64,000 bases of DNA from Streptomyces sp. QL37 (GTDB taxonomy: Bacteria; Actinomycetota; Actinomycetes; Streptomycetales; Streptomycetaceae), in NCBI RefSeq assembly GCF_002941025.1, contig NZ_PTJS01000001.1, positions 7,516,605 to 7,580,604 of the forward strand, written 5' to 3'. The notes under the pieces were generated by a model. It was not told the origin of the DNA. It did not search any database and saw only the letters and a list, made by a program, of their open reading frames with translations. The first letter of the stretch is position 1. Every line of letters starts with the position of its first letter. A program made the translations under genes and the position numbers. Below, piece by piece: positions 37,044 to 45,457 of this stretch.

Positions 37044-37067
37044 GAGGGCGGCAGTCGGCGGGGACGC

Positions 37068-37877
37068 TCAACAGCCGCCGGGCCGACGGTCCCTGAGCCA
37101 TCGCGTGGCGAAGTCCACAGCGGCACGGAGGGGAAACAGGTGGCTCCGCGCATTGCCCACCGGGCCATTGCCGACCACTTCGGCCCGCGCCCGGACGAAG
37201 TCGGCGCCGAGCGCGGCGAAGTCGCTGTCGTCCAGGGCGGTGTCCTCGTACTCCCACCAGCGGCGTCCGCCCTCCGAGGCCACCACACAGCGGTAGAGCC
37301 GGCGGGGCGGCGCGGGGCGGCGGTACTCCGCCAGGTGGAAGGCGGTGCAGCTGTCGAAGCCCGTGCCCAGCAGCAGGACCTGTGCGTCCGCCTCGTACAG
37401 CCGGGCGAGGGGGGAGTCCTCGCCCAGGTGGCAGTCCCGCCGGTGGCCTGAGAGCACCTTCTCCGCCGCCGGGCCGAGTGCGGCGAACGAGGTCTGGGGG
37501 TGGGCGCTGCGCAGCGCACCCGGAGTCAGCCGCACCGACTCGGCGAGCGCGCCCATGGTGGGGGCGGGAGACGCCGCCGGGTCGAATGCGGGCATCGACG
37601 CACGCACCTCGGCGCGGGCCTCGTCGCTCAGGCCTCGCACCCGGTCCAGGTAGGAGCGCGAGGTGTCGGAATTCTCCGGGGTGAAGGCAGGGACGACCAG
37701 AGTCCCCTCCGGACCCAGAAACCGGCACAGCGCATCGGCCATGCCTCCCGCGTCACCGCCGGCGGAGCGCATCGAGGCATGCACCAGCAGGACGCCGCCA
37801 CGCCGCACGCCGAGCTCGCACAGCTGGGTGGCGGTGCGTCCAGGGCCGAGGAGGAGATGCTGTGTCACAGCGCGCAT
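37068..37877 (-). CDS. Aminoglycoside N(3)-acetyltransferase-like protein
   Basis: 269-residue AAC(3)-family acetyl-CoA-dependent transferase. Characteristic segments are GVLLVHASMRSAGG, TLVVPAFTPENSD, MGALAESVRLTPGALRS-HPQTSF (including the catalytic-site HP), and LGEDSPLARLYEADAQVLLLG. Relatives acetylate the 3-amino group of 2-deoxystreptamine antibiotics, but chromosomal homologues without a clear substrate are common in actinomycetes. ATG at 37877. Convergent with the YbaK-like gene; no aminoglycoside cluster is in the window. Confidence 0.85.
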   Translation of the reverse strand: MRAVTQHLLLGPGRTATQLCELGVRRGGVLLVHASMRSAGGDAGGMADALCRFLGPEGTLVVPAFTPENSDTSRSYLDRVRGLSDEARAEVRASMPAFDPAASPAPTMGALAESVRLTPGALRSAHPQTSFAALGPAAEKVLSGHRRDCHLGEDSPLARLYEADAQVLLLGTGFDSCTAFHLAEYRRPAPPRRLYRCVVASEGGRRWWEYEDTALDDSDFAALGADFVRARAEVVGNGPVGNARSHLFPLRAAVDFATRWLRDRRPGGC

Positions 37878-37982
37878 TCTCCCCGCCGGAGTCCTTCCGC
37901 GACACCACGCCTCCCGGGCGCCGGACGCCGGGGCTGCCGGAGACAGGCCGCACCCGTGCTGGAAGCCGTCCTGAGGCAGGCG

Positions 37983-38399
37983 TCAGCGGCGGGGGTCCAG
38001 ACGGGGTATCTCGATCGCGGGGCAGCGGTCCATCACCATGGCGAGACCGGCGGCGCGCGTGCGCTCGTACGCCTCCTCGTCGATCACGCCGAGCTGGAAC
38101 CAGACCGCCTTCGCGCCCACCGCCACCGCCTCGTCGGCGACACCGCCCGCCAGGTCGCTGTTGACGAAGACATCCACCACGTCGACGGGGAAGGGTATGT
38201 CCGCCAGAGAGGCGTATCCCTGTTCGCCGTGGACCGGCTCCGCCTTGGGGTGGACGGGCACCACCCTCTTGCCGAAGCGCTTGAGGGCCTCCGCCACCCC
38301 GTAGGCCGCGCGGGAGCGGTTGGTGGACAGGCCGACCACCGCCCAGGTGTCGCCCGAGTCCTGGAGGATCCTGCGAACTGTCTCGTCGTCTGCGTACAT
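37983..38399 (-). CDS. CoA-binding domain protein (YccU type)
   Basis: 138-residue single Rossmann-like CoA-binding domain: TWAVVGLSTNRSRAAYGVAEAL, KRVVPVHPKAEPVHG, VDVVDVFVNSDLAGGV and AVWFQLGVIDEEAYERTRAAGL, MVMDRCPAIE at the end. This matches YccU/CoA_binding_2 proteins, which are related to the succinyl-CoA synthetase alpha N-domain but have no known enzymatic activity. ATG at 38399. Confidence 0.9.
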   Translation of the reverse strand: MYADDETVRRILQDSGDTWAVVGLSTNRSRAAYGVAEALKRFGKRVVPVHPKAEPVHGEQGYASLADIPFPVDVVDVFVNSDLAGGVADEAVAVGAKAVWFQLGVIDEEAYERTRAAGLAMVMDRCPAIEIPRLDPRR

Positions 38400-38481
38400 G
38401 CCCTGACAACGGACGGTCCCGCCGGACCATTCCCCACGGGAGGGTGAAAAGTCGGGGCGGCCCGGCGCATAGGGTGGACCG

Positions 38482-39117
38482 ATGCAGGAGCAGTACCGGA
38501 CAGTCGCCCGCGCGGGCGTGCACGAGACCGAGGTCAGCCGATCGCGCTTCCTCTGCGCACTCGCCCCCGCCGCCACCGAGCAGGAGGCGCAGGAGTTCAT
38601 CGCGCGCGTCCGCAAGGAGCACCCCACCGCCAACCACAACTGCTTCGCCTACGTCATCGGCGCCGACGCCTCCGTGCAGAAGGCCGGTGACGACGGGGAG
38701 CCCGGCGGGACGGCCGGCGTTCCCATGCTGCAGATGCTCCTGCGCCGTGAGGTGCGGTACGCCGTCGCCGTGGTCACCCGCTACTTCGGCGGCGTCAAGC
38801 TCGGGGCGGGCGGACTGATCCGGGCGTACGGAGGAGCGGTCGGCGAGGCCCTCGACTCGCTGGGCACGACCACCCGCCGCCGGTTCCGCCTCGCCACCGT
38901 CACCGTCGACCACCAGCGGGCGGGCAAGCTGGAGAACGATCTGCGGGCCACCGGAGTGGACGTCCGCGACGTGACCTACGCGGAGGCGGTGACCATCGCG
39001 ATCGGTGTGCCGGACGCGGACGTCGACGGCTTCAGGGCGTGGCTGGCCGACGCCACGGCAGGCTCCGCGACGCTGGAACTGGGTGGCGAGGCGTACGGGG
39101 ACGTCCCGGGCGGATGA
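38482..39117 (+). CDS. YigZ/IMPACT family protein
   Basis: 211-residue protein. The N-terminal UPF0029 (Impact) domain has SRSRFLCALAPA, NHNCFAYVIG, DGEPGGTAGVPMLQML and VTRYFGGVKLGAGGLIRAYG; the C-terminal DUF1949 domain follows from about 140. E. coli YigZ and yeast Yih1 relatives bind nucleic acids or Gcn1; the bacterial function is unresolved. ATG at 38482, divergent from the CoA-binding gene. Confidence 0.93.
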   Translation: MQEQYRTVARAGVHETEVSRSRFLCALAPAATEQEAQEFIARVRKEHPTANHNCFAYVIGADASVQKAGDDGEPGGTAGVPMLQMLLRREVRYAVAVVTRYFGGVKLGAGGLIRAYGGAVGEALDSLGTTTRRRFRLATVTVDHQRAGKLENDLRATGVDVRDVTYAEAVTIAIGVPDADVDGFRAWLADATAGSATLELGGEAYGDVPGG

Positions 39118-39247
39118 GGGGTACGGGGCCGCTCGGCATTAGCGTGGTCGGGCCGGCAGCGGGAATCCGCGGCGGGCGGCGTGCGGACCGGACCGGTCCG
39201 GGGGCGGAGGAAGTGGACATGCGGGTCGGAGCAGTCGGAGTGATGGC

Positions 39248-40414
39248 ATGAGGATTCTGCACACCTCGGACTGGCATCTGGGGCGGTCCTTCCACCGCGT
39301 GTCCATGCTCGACGCCCAGGCCGCGTACCTCGACCACCTCGTCGGGACGGTGCGCGAGCACGCCGTCGACGTGGTCGTCGTGGCGGGCGACGTCTACGAC
39401 CGGGCCGTGCCGCCGCTCCCGGCGGTCCAGCTGTTCGACGACGCGCTGCACCGGCTCGCCGCCGCCGGCGTACCGACCGTCATGATCTCCGGGAACCACG
39501 ACTCGGCCCGCAGGCTCGGCGTCGGCGCCGGGCTGATCGCCCGTGCCGGAATCCATCTGCGTACCGACCCCGCCGACTGCGCCACCCCGGTCGTGCTGCA
39601 CGACACACACGGCGACGTGGCGTTCTACGGCCTCCCCTATCTGGAGCCGGCACTGGTCAGGGACAGCCTGGGCGCCTCGAAGGCGGGGCACGAAGCCGTC
39701 CTGACCGCGGCCATGGACCGGGTGCGGGCCGATCTCGCCACCAGGCCGGACGGCACCCGGTCCGTGGTTCTCGCCCACGCGTTCGTGGCCGGCGGCGAAC
39801 CCAGCGACAGCGAGCGCGACATCACCGTCGGCGGTGTCGCCGCAGTCCCCGCCGGAGTCTTCGACGGCGTCGACTACGTCGCACTCGGCCACCTGCACGG
39901 CTGCCAGAGGGTCACGGAACGTGTGCGCTACTCGGGCTCGCCCCTCGCGTACTCCTTCTCCGAGCACACGCACCGCAAGACGATGTGGCTGATCGACCTC
40001 GGCCCCGGCGGGGACCTGGACGCCGAACGCGTCGACTGCCCGGCGCCGCGCCCCCTGGCACGGCTCCGCGGACGCCTCGGCACACTGCTCGAGGACCCGG
40101 CCTTCGAACGCCACCAGGAGTCCTGGGTGGAGGCCACGCTCACGGACCCGGTGCGGCCGGACGAACCGATGGCCCGCCTGACCGAGCGCTTCCCGTACAC
40201 CCTCAGCCTGGTCTTCGACCCCGAGCGTTCCCCGCAGGACCCCCTCGCCTCGTACGCCCAGCGGCTGAAGGGACGTGACGACCAGCAGGTGGCGGAGGAC
40301 TTCGTGGCCCATGTACGCGGCGGAAGCGGACCCAGCGCACAGGAACGGACGGTGCTGCGCGCCGTCTTCGACGACGTACGGGTGGGCGACGGAGTGGACG
40401 AGGTGTCCCGTTGA
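39248..40414 (+). CDS. sbcD: Exonuclease SbcCD subunit D
   Basis: 388-residue Mre11-type nuclease. Metallophosphoesterase motifs are HTSDWHLGR (5-13), VVAGDVYDRAVPP, SGNHDSARRLG, HAFVAGG and LGHLHGCQ. With SbcC it forms the complex that cleaves DNA hairpins and processes double-strand ends. ATG at 39248. The stop overlaps the sbcC start (TTGA), so the subunits are co-translated. Confidence 0.96.
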   Translation: MRILHTSDWHLGRSFHRVSMLDAQAAYLDHLVGTVREHAVDVVVVAGDVYDRAVPPLPAVQLFDDALHRLAAAGVPTVMISGNHDSARRLGVGAGLIARAGIHLRTDPADCATPVVLHDTHGDVAFYGLPYLEPALVRDSLGASKAGHEAVLTAAMDRVRADLATRPDGTRSVVLAHAFVAGGEPSDSERDITVGGVAAVPAGVFDGVDYVALGHLHGCQRVTERVRYSGSPLAYSFSEHTHRKTMWLIDLGPGGDLDAERVDCPAPRPLARLRGRLGTLLEDPAFERHQESWVEATLTDPVRPDEPMARLTERFPYTLSLVFDPERSPQDPLASYAQRLKGRDDQQVAEDFVAHVRGGSGPSAQERTVLRAVFDDVRVGDGVDEVSR

Positions 40415-43400
40415 GGCTGCACAAGCTCACCCTGACCGCGTTCGGGCCTTTCGGCGCCACTCAGGAGATCGACTTCGACGCGCTGTCCTCGGCCGGGCTC
40501 TTCCTGCTGCACGGCCCCACCGGGGCGGGCAAGACCTCGGTCCTCGACGCTGTCTGCTACGGCCTGTACGGGGCGGTGCCCGGTGCCCGGCAGAGCCCCG
40601 GTACCTCACTGCGCAGTGACCACGCCCCGGTGGACCTGCCGACCGAGGTGTGCCTGGAGCTGACCGTCGGAGGGCGCCGCCTGGAGATCACCAGGCGGCC
40701 CTCCCAGCCCCGCCCCAAGAAGAGGGGCGGCGGATTCACGACCGAGAAGGCGCAGAGCTGGCTGCGCGAGTACGAACCGGAACGGGGCTGGAAGGCTCTC
40801 AGTCGCTCCCACCAGGAGATCGGCGAGGAGATCGGCGGCCTCGTCGGGATGAGCCGGGACCAGTTCTGTCAGGTGGTGCTCCTGCCGCAGGGCGACTTCG
40901 CGCGGTTCCTGCGCGCCGACGCCGAGGCCCGCGGAAAGCTGCTCGGCCGGCTCTTCGACACCCGCCGCTTCGCCGCCGTCGAGGAACGCCTGGCCGAACT
41001 GCGACGCGCGGCCGAAGCCCGGGTCAGGACGGGGGACGAGCAGATCCTCGCCCTGGCCCAGCGCATCGCCCAGGCGGCGGGTCCGGCGGCGGACGAGGTG
41101 GCACTGCCGGAAGCGCGGCCGGGCGAGCCAGGTCTCGCCGAAGGCGTACTGCGGTGGGCCGCAGTCGCGCGCGGCGGAGCCGGTGAACGGTCAGACATCG
41201 CCCGGTGCCTCCTGGCCGGGGCCGAGGACCGGGCCGCCGCCGCGCGCCACGCACTCGAGGCCGAGCGTGAGCTCTCCCGGCTCCAGCAGCGCTACGAGGA
41301 GACCCGACGCCGTGCCGCGGGGCTGGAGGACCGCCGCGCGGAACGCGACCGCTGCCACGAGCAGCTGGCCCGCGCGCGCAAGGCGGACCTGGTCGCGCCG
41401 GCGCTCGACCTGCGCGACCAGGCGGAGCGGGCCCACCGCACGGCTGTCGCGGCACGCGAACGGTCCCGCGCGGAGCTGCCTCCCGAACTGGCCGACGCGG
41501 GCTTCGAACAACTGGCCGGCGCGGAACGCGGACTGCGTGCGGAGCTGGGCGCGCTCGACGCCGCCCGCCGGGCCGAACGGCGCAGCCGGGAGATCGACTC
41601 CGAGCGCTCCGGCCTGGAAAGGCAGTCCCGCTCCGACGACGAACTGATCCAGGAGGCGGCACAGTGGCTGGCCGGCTGGGACGCCACGCACCGGAGCCTC
41701 AGGGAACGCGTCGAGACGGCTCAGGAGGCCGCGACCCGCGCGGAACAGCTGGCCGGCCGCCTCGACCCCGCGCGCAGGAGGCTGGAGGCGGCACGCCGCC
41801 GTGACGCCCTCGCCGTCCGGGAGGAGACCGCGGCGGCAGCCCTGACCGAGGCCCGCGAGCGTGCCGTGGAGGCGCACGAGACGTGGCTGGCGCTGCGGGA
41901 ACAGCGGCTGCGGGGCATCGCGGCGGAACTGGCGGGTCAGCTTGTCGACGGCGTGGCCTGTACGGTGTGCGGCTCGGCGGAGCACCCGGAGCCGGCCCGC
42001 GCGGAGGCCGGCCACGTGGACCGGGCCACGGAGGAGGCGGCGCTCGCCGCCCACCAGCGGGCGGACCGGGACCGTGCCGAGGCGGAGAACGAGCTCGGGG
42101 TGGTGCGCGAACGCCTCGCCGCGGCCCGGGCGGAGGCGGTCGGCCCGGAGGACGGAACCGGGGTCACGGAGCAGGCCGGCCGGTCCGACGCCTCCGTGGC
42201 CGGGCTGCGGGCCGCCGTCGACCGCCTGGCCCAGGACCACGCGGACGCGCACCGCCTGGCCGCGGGGACGCACGCGGCCAGGGAAGCACTCGCCGCCGCC
42301 GAGCGTGAGCACCTCGGCCGCCTCGACGACCGGCAGCAGGCCGAGCGGCGTGGAGCCGCCCGCACCTCGCAGCGGGAAGCGCTCGACCGTGAACAGTCCG
42401 CACTGGAAGCCGAGTTGGTGAAGGCGCGGGGTGCCTGCGACTCCGTGGCCGAACATGCCGCGCTGCTGGAGCGGCGTGCCGGGCTGCTGGCCGGCGCCGC
42501 CGAGGCGCTCCGTGCGGAGCAGGCCGCGGCCCAGCGGCTCAAGGAGGCGGACGGCAGGCTCGCCGACGCGGCTTTCAGAGCCGGTTTCGACACTCCGGAG
42601 GCAGCCGCCGCGAAGCTGCTGGGCGACGCCGCGCAGCGGGAGTTGCAGCACCGCGTCGACGCCTGGCAGACGGAGGCCGCCACGGTCGCCGACCGGCTGG
42701 CCGAGGAGGACGCCCGGGCCGCCGCGGACCGGCCGCCCGCGCAGCCGGACGCTGCCCAGGAGGCGTACGACCGGTCCGCGAAGGTGCTGCGCGACAGCAC
42801 CGCCGTGCACGCCGCCGCCGAGGAGCGCCGCGCGGAGCTCGGCAGGCTCTCCCGTCGGGCGGAGGAAGAGGTCCGCGCCCTCGGCCCCCTGCGCCGGGAG
42901 CACGAGAGGGTGGCCCGCCTCGCGGGCCTGACCGCGGGCACCTCCGCGGACAACGAGCGCAAGATGCGGCTGGAGGCGTACGTACTGGCGGCCCGCCTCG
43001 AACAGGTTGCCGCCGCGGCGACGGCCCGCCTCCAGCGGATGTCGGCGGGCCGCTACACGCTCGTCCACTCCGACGAGCGCAGCGGGGGCCGCCGGGCGGG
43101 ACTCGGACTGCACGTGGTCGACTCCTGGACGGGCCGGGAGCGCGACACGGCCACGCTGTCCGGCGGGGAGACCTTCTTCGCCTCGCTCGCCCTGGCGCTC
43201 GGCCTCGCCGACGTGGTGACGGACGAGGCGGGCGGAGTCCGTCTGGACACGCTCTTCATCGACGAGGGCTTCGGCAGCCTGGACGACCAGACGCTGGACG
43301 AGGTTCTCGACGTCCTGGACTCGCTGCGCGAACGCGACCGCAGTGTCGGCATCGTCAGCCATGTGGCCGACCTGCGCCGTCGCATTCCCGCCCAGCTCGA

Positions 43401-43464
43401 GGTGGTGAAGGAGCGGCACGGCTCCGCGGTGGTCCACCGGGCGGCCGGCACGCTCAGCGGCTGA
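40411..43464 (+). CDS. sbcC: Exonuclease SbcCD subunit C
   Basis: 1,017-residue Rad50/SMC-type ATPase. Walker A is GPTGAGKT (35-42); long Ala/Arg/Glu-rich coiled coils flank a zinc hook CTVC at 517-520; the C-terminal lobe has signature LSGGETFFASLALALGLADV and Walker B LFIDEGFGSLD. The TTG start overlaps the sbcD stop by 4 nt. The protein tethers DNA ends and drives the SbcD nuclease. The 3' end overlaps the convergent Lrp gene by 11 nt. Confidence 0.96.
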   Translation: MRLHKLTLTAFGPFGATQEIDFDALSSAGLFLLHGPTGAGKTSVLDAVCYGLYGAVPGARQSPGTSLRSDHAPVDLPTEVCLELTVGGRRLEITRRPSQPRPKKRGGGFTTEKAQSWLREYEPERGWKALSRSHQEIGEEIGGLVGMSRDQFCQVVLLPQGDFARFLRADAEARGKLLGRLFDTRRFAAVEERLAELRRAAEARVRTGDEQILALAQRIAQAAGPAADEVALPEARPGEPGLAEGVLRWAAVARGGAGERSDIARCLLAGAEDRAAAARHALEAERELSRLQQRYEETRRRAAGLEDRRAERDRCHEQLARARKADLVAPALDLRDQAERAHRTAVAARERSRAELPPELADAGFEQLAGAERGLRAELGALDAARRAERRSREIDSERSGLERQSRSDDELIQEAAQWLAGWDATHRSLRERVETAQEAATRAEQLAGRLDPARRRLEAARRRDALAVREETAAAALTEARERAVEAHETWLALREQRLRGIAAELAGQLVDGVACTVCGSAEHPEPARAEAGHVDRATEEAALAAHQRADRDRAEAENELGVVRERLAAARAEAVGPEDGTGVTEQAGRSDASVAGLRAAVDRLAQDHADAHRLAAGTHAAREALAAAEREHLGRLDDRQQAERRGAARTSQREALDREQSALEAELVKARGACDSVAEHAALLERRAGLLAGAAEALRAEQAAAQRLKEADGRLADAAFRAGFDTPEAAAAKLLGDAAQRELQHRVDAWQTEAATVADRLAEEDARAAADRPPAQPDAAQEAYDRSAKVLRDSTAVHAAAEERRAELGRLSRRAEEEVRALGPLRREHERVARLAGLTAGTSADNERKMRLEAYVLAARLEQVAAAATARLQRMSAGRYTLVHSDERSGGRRAGLGLHVVDSWTGRERDTATLSGGETFFASLALALGLADVVTDEAGGVRLDTLFIDEGFGSLDDQTLDEVLDVLDSLRERDRSVGIVSHVADLRRRIPAQLEVVKERHGSAVVHRAAGTLSG

Positions 43465-43900
43465 TCGCCCGATGGGGGAGGGGAGAGGAGTACACGATGC
43501 TGGTGGTCACGGAGCCGAGGGCGCCGATCCGCCCCGTCACCTCCTCCAGGTGACGCATCGATCTCGCGGTCACCTTCAGTACGAAGCAGTCGTCCCCGGT
43601 CACATGGTGCGCCTCCACGATCTCCGGTGTCGTGTCCGTCAGATCGTGGAACGGCTTGTAGTTGCCGTTCGGATAGCGCAGCCGTACGAGGGCGAGGATC
43701 GGCAGGCCCAGCCGCTCGGGGTCCACCACCGCCGCGTACCCGCTGATGACCCCCGCCTCCTCGAGGCGGCGTACGCGCTCCGTCACGGCACTCGGGGACA
43801 TCGCCACCGCGCGGGCCAGTTCGGCGAAGGTCGCGCGTCCGTCGCGTTGCAGGACGTCGAGGATGTGCCAGTCGGTGGCATCCGGGGAATACTCGGTCAT
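43454..43900 (-). CDS. Lrp/AsnC family regulator (a)
   Basis: 148-residue regulator with an N-terminal HTH (DWHILDVLQRDGRATFAELARAVAMSPSAVTERVRRL) and a C-terminal RAM/AsnC ligand domain (HHVTGDDCFVLKVTARSMRHLEEVTGRI). It probably binds an amino acid and controls the divergent rhodanese gene 94 nt away. ATG at 43900; an in-frame start at 43954 is rejected because the HTH begins normally from 43900. Confidence 0.93.
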   Translation of the reverse strand: MTEYSPDATDWHILDVLQRDGRATFAELARAVAMSPSAVTERVRRLEEAGVISGYAAVVDPERLGLPILALVRLRYPNGNYKPFHDLTDTTPEIVEAHHVTGDDCFVLKVTARSMRHLEEVTGRIGALGSVTTSIVYSSPLPHRAISR

Positions 43901-43993
43901 GGGGTAAGGCAACAGGGGAATGCCCCGCGGATCAAGCGATGTGCCGGGGATCACCGCTTCCGGCGGCGGTGGACCGGCCGTAGGTTTCTGGGC

Positions 43994-44479
43994 ATGACCT
44001 CAGAAACACTCACCACCGGCAACCCCGTCCTCCGGACACCGCCCGCCTCCCCGGCGGCCGCTGCCGCGTACTTCGGCGCCTCGCTCGCGTTCCACGCGGA
44101 CGTGTCCGACGTCGCCGCCGCCCTGGAGGCCGACGGCGACCCCGGATTCGTCGTCCTGGACTCCCGGTCCACCGCGTCCTGGGACCAGGGGCACGTCCCC
44201 GGCGCCGTGCACCTGCCGACCGCCGTCGTCGCGGAGCGGGCCGCCCGTCTCCTCGACCCGGCCGTCCCCGTGGTCACGTACTGCTGGGGGCCGGGCTGCA
44301 ACGGCGCCACCCGGGCCGCCCTTGCCCTCGCCGAACTCGGTTACCAGGTCAAGGAGATGCTCGGTGGATTCGAGTACTGGGTGCGCGAGGGCTTCGCCTT
44401 CGAGACCTGGGAGGGGCCGGAGCGTCGCACCGCCGACCCCCTCACCGCGCCTGTCGGGGCCGACGACTGCGGGTGCTGA
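43994..44479 (+). CDS. Rhodanese-like sulfurtransferase
   Basis: 161-residue single rhodanese domain: VVLDSRSTASWDQGHVPGAVHLP (CH2A-type), then the active-site loop YCWGPGCNGATRAALALAELG with candidate catalytic Cys, and MLGGFEYWVREGF. The loop is longer than the six-residue loop of classical rhodaneses, so the persulfide Cys is presumed to be the one in GPGCNGA. It ends in DDCGC. ATG at 43994, divergent from Lrp/AsnC regulator (a). Confidence 0.9.
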   Translation: MTSETLTTGNPVLRTPPASPAAAAAYFGASLAFHADVSDVAAALEADGDPGFVVLDSRSTASWDQGHVPGAVHLPTAVVAERAARLLDPAVPVVTYCWGPGCNGATRAALALAELGYQVKEMLGGFEYWVREGFAFETWEGPERRTADPLTAPVGADDCGC

Positions 44480-44503
44480 AGCGGGGCTCGGCCCCGGCCG
44501 CCG

Positions 44504-45373
44504 TCAGGCCACGGTGAGGGCTTCGAACAGGCCGTCACCGTCGTCCCCGGCGGGCAGGCCGCTGACCTGACCGTCACCGACCTCGACCACCCGCCACTCC
44601 CCGTCCTCCCGCAGCGCCATGTCGGTGGTCACCCACCGGCAGCCGAGAGAGCGCACGGCCTCGCCGACGGCGTCCAGGGCGGGCGCGGGGAGCAGGCCCG
44701 GCGTGTCCGGATGAGCCGTCACCCGCACCGCCTCGCCATCCACCCACCACACCCGTGCCTCCCCGCCCGGCACGAACGGTTCGTACGCGCGCAGGACCAC
44801 GCCGCCGGCCAGGAACTCCCCCTGCAACTCGACGAACCGCCCGACGACGCGGGCGAGCCGCTCCTCGTCCCCCAGTCCCGGGACGAAGCACGCCTCATCC
44901 CATTCGTGCTTGCGGGACTTCACGAAGTCCTTGACGATTCCCGGGCCTGAACCGAGACCTCGGGCGAGGCCCGACCACACGGAGGGCTCCGGCAACGCCT
45001 CTCCGGCGGCCAGGGCGCGCCAGACGCTGCGCGGGGTGAGACCGGCGAACACCTCGTACCAGCCGGGGAGTTCATGGGCGGTGCGGTAGGACGAGGCATC
45101 GGTGAGCAGCGGGCAGCCACGAGCGGCGAGCGCGTGCTCCAGCTCCGCGTAGCGGGCGGGCGGAATCATCCAGCCCCGGTACCAGTACGGCCCCGAGTCC
45201 TGCGGCACCCGGCCTACGGCGCCCTCCGGATCCCCGGCGAGCAGCGCGTCGTGGTCGACCAGGACGGTCCGCGCACCGGCGCGCCGTGCCGCGGCCGCCT
45301 CCCCGGCGAACGCCGCATCGGGGTGCCGCGGCCGGAGAGGGTCGTGGCAGAACAGGAAGCCGGGCGCGGGCAT
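44504..45373 (-). CDS. ATP-grasp domain protein (DUF4343-like)
   Basis: 289-residue protein with an ATP-grasp-like layout: a pre-grasp Rossmann part (about 1-100), VKDFVKSRKHEWDEACFV with Lys residues that would contact ATP, and a C-terminal metal/ATP region TTDMALREDGEWRVVEVGDGQVSGLP, where the Glu of VVEVGDGQ is the expected Mg ligand. Related proteins ligate amino acids or peptides, but the substrate is unknown. It is convergent with the rhodanese gene and follows the DUF885 gene on the same strand after a terminator. Confidence 0.8.
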   Translation of the reverse strand: MPAPGFLFCHDPLRPRHPDAAFAGEAAAARRAGARTVLVDHDALLAGDPEGAVGRVPQDSGPYWYRGWMIPPARYAELEHALAARGCPLLTDASSYRTAHELPGWYEVFAGLTPRSVWRALAAGEALPEPSVWSGLARGLGSGPGIVKDFVKSRKHEWDEACFVPGLGDEERLARVVGRFVELQGEFLAGGVVLRAYEPFVPGGEARVWWVDGEAVRVTAHPDTPGLLPAPALDAVGEAVRSLGCRWVTTDMALREDGEWRVVEVGDGQVSGLPAGDDGDGLFEALTVA

Positions 45374-45414
45374 GCGCAGATCGTCCTTCGGGTCGTCGGC
45401 GGGGGACGGACGGC

Positions 45415-45449
45415 GTGCCGGGGCCGGTGGCGCACACCGGCCCCCGCAC
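45415..45449 (-). terminator. Strong terminator after the DUF885 gene
   Basis: GTGCCGGGGCCGGTG (45415-45429) and CACCGGCCCCCGCAC (45435-45449) form a 15-bp stem with one C-C mismatch and a 5-nt loop. It starts 8 nt beyond the DUF885 stop on the minus strand. Confidence 0.8.
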
Positions 45450-45457
45450 AGCCGGGA

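Noticed and set aside
41191..43437. A 748-codon minus-strand frame opposite sbcC
   Set aside because: Shadow of the GC-rich coiled-coil coding sequence; no family motifs, and sbcC is unambiguous.
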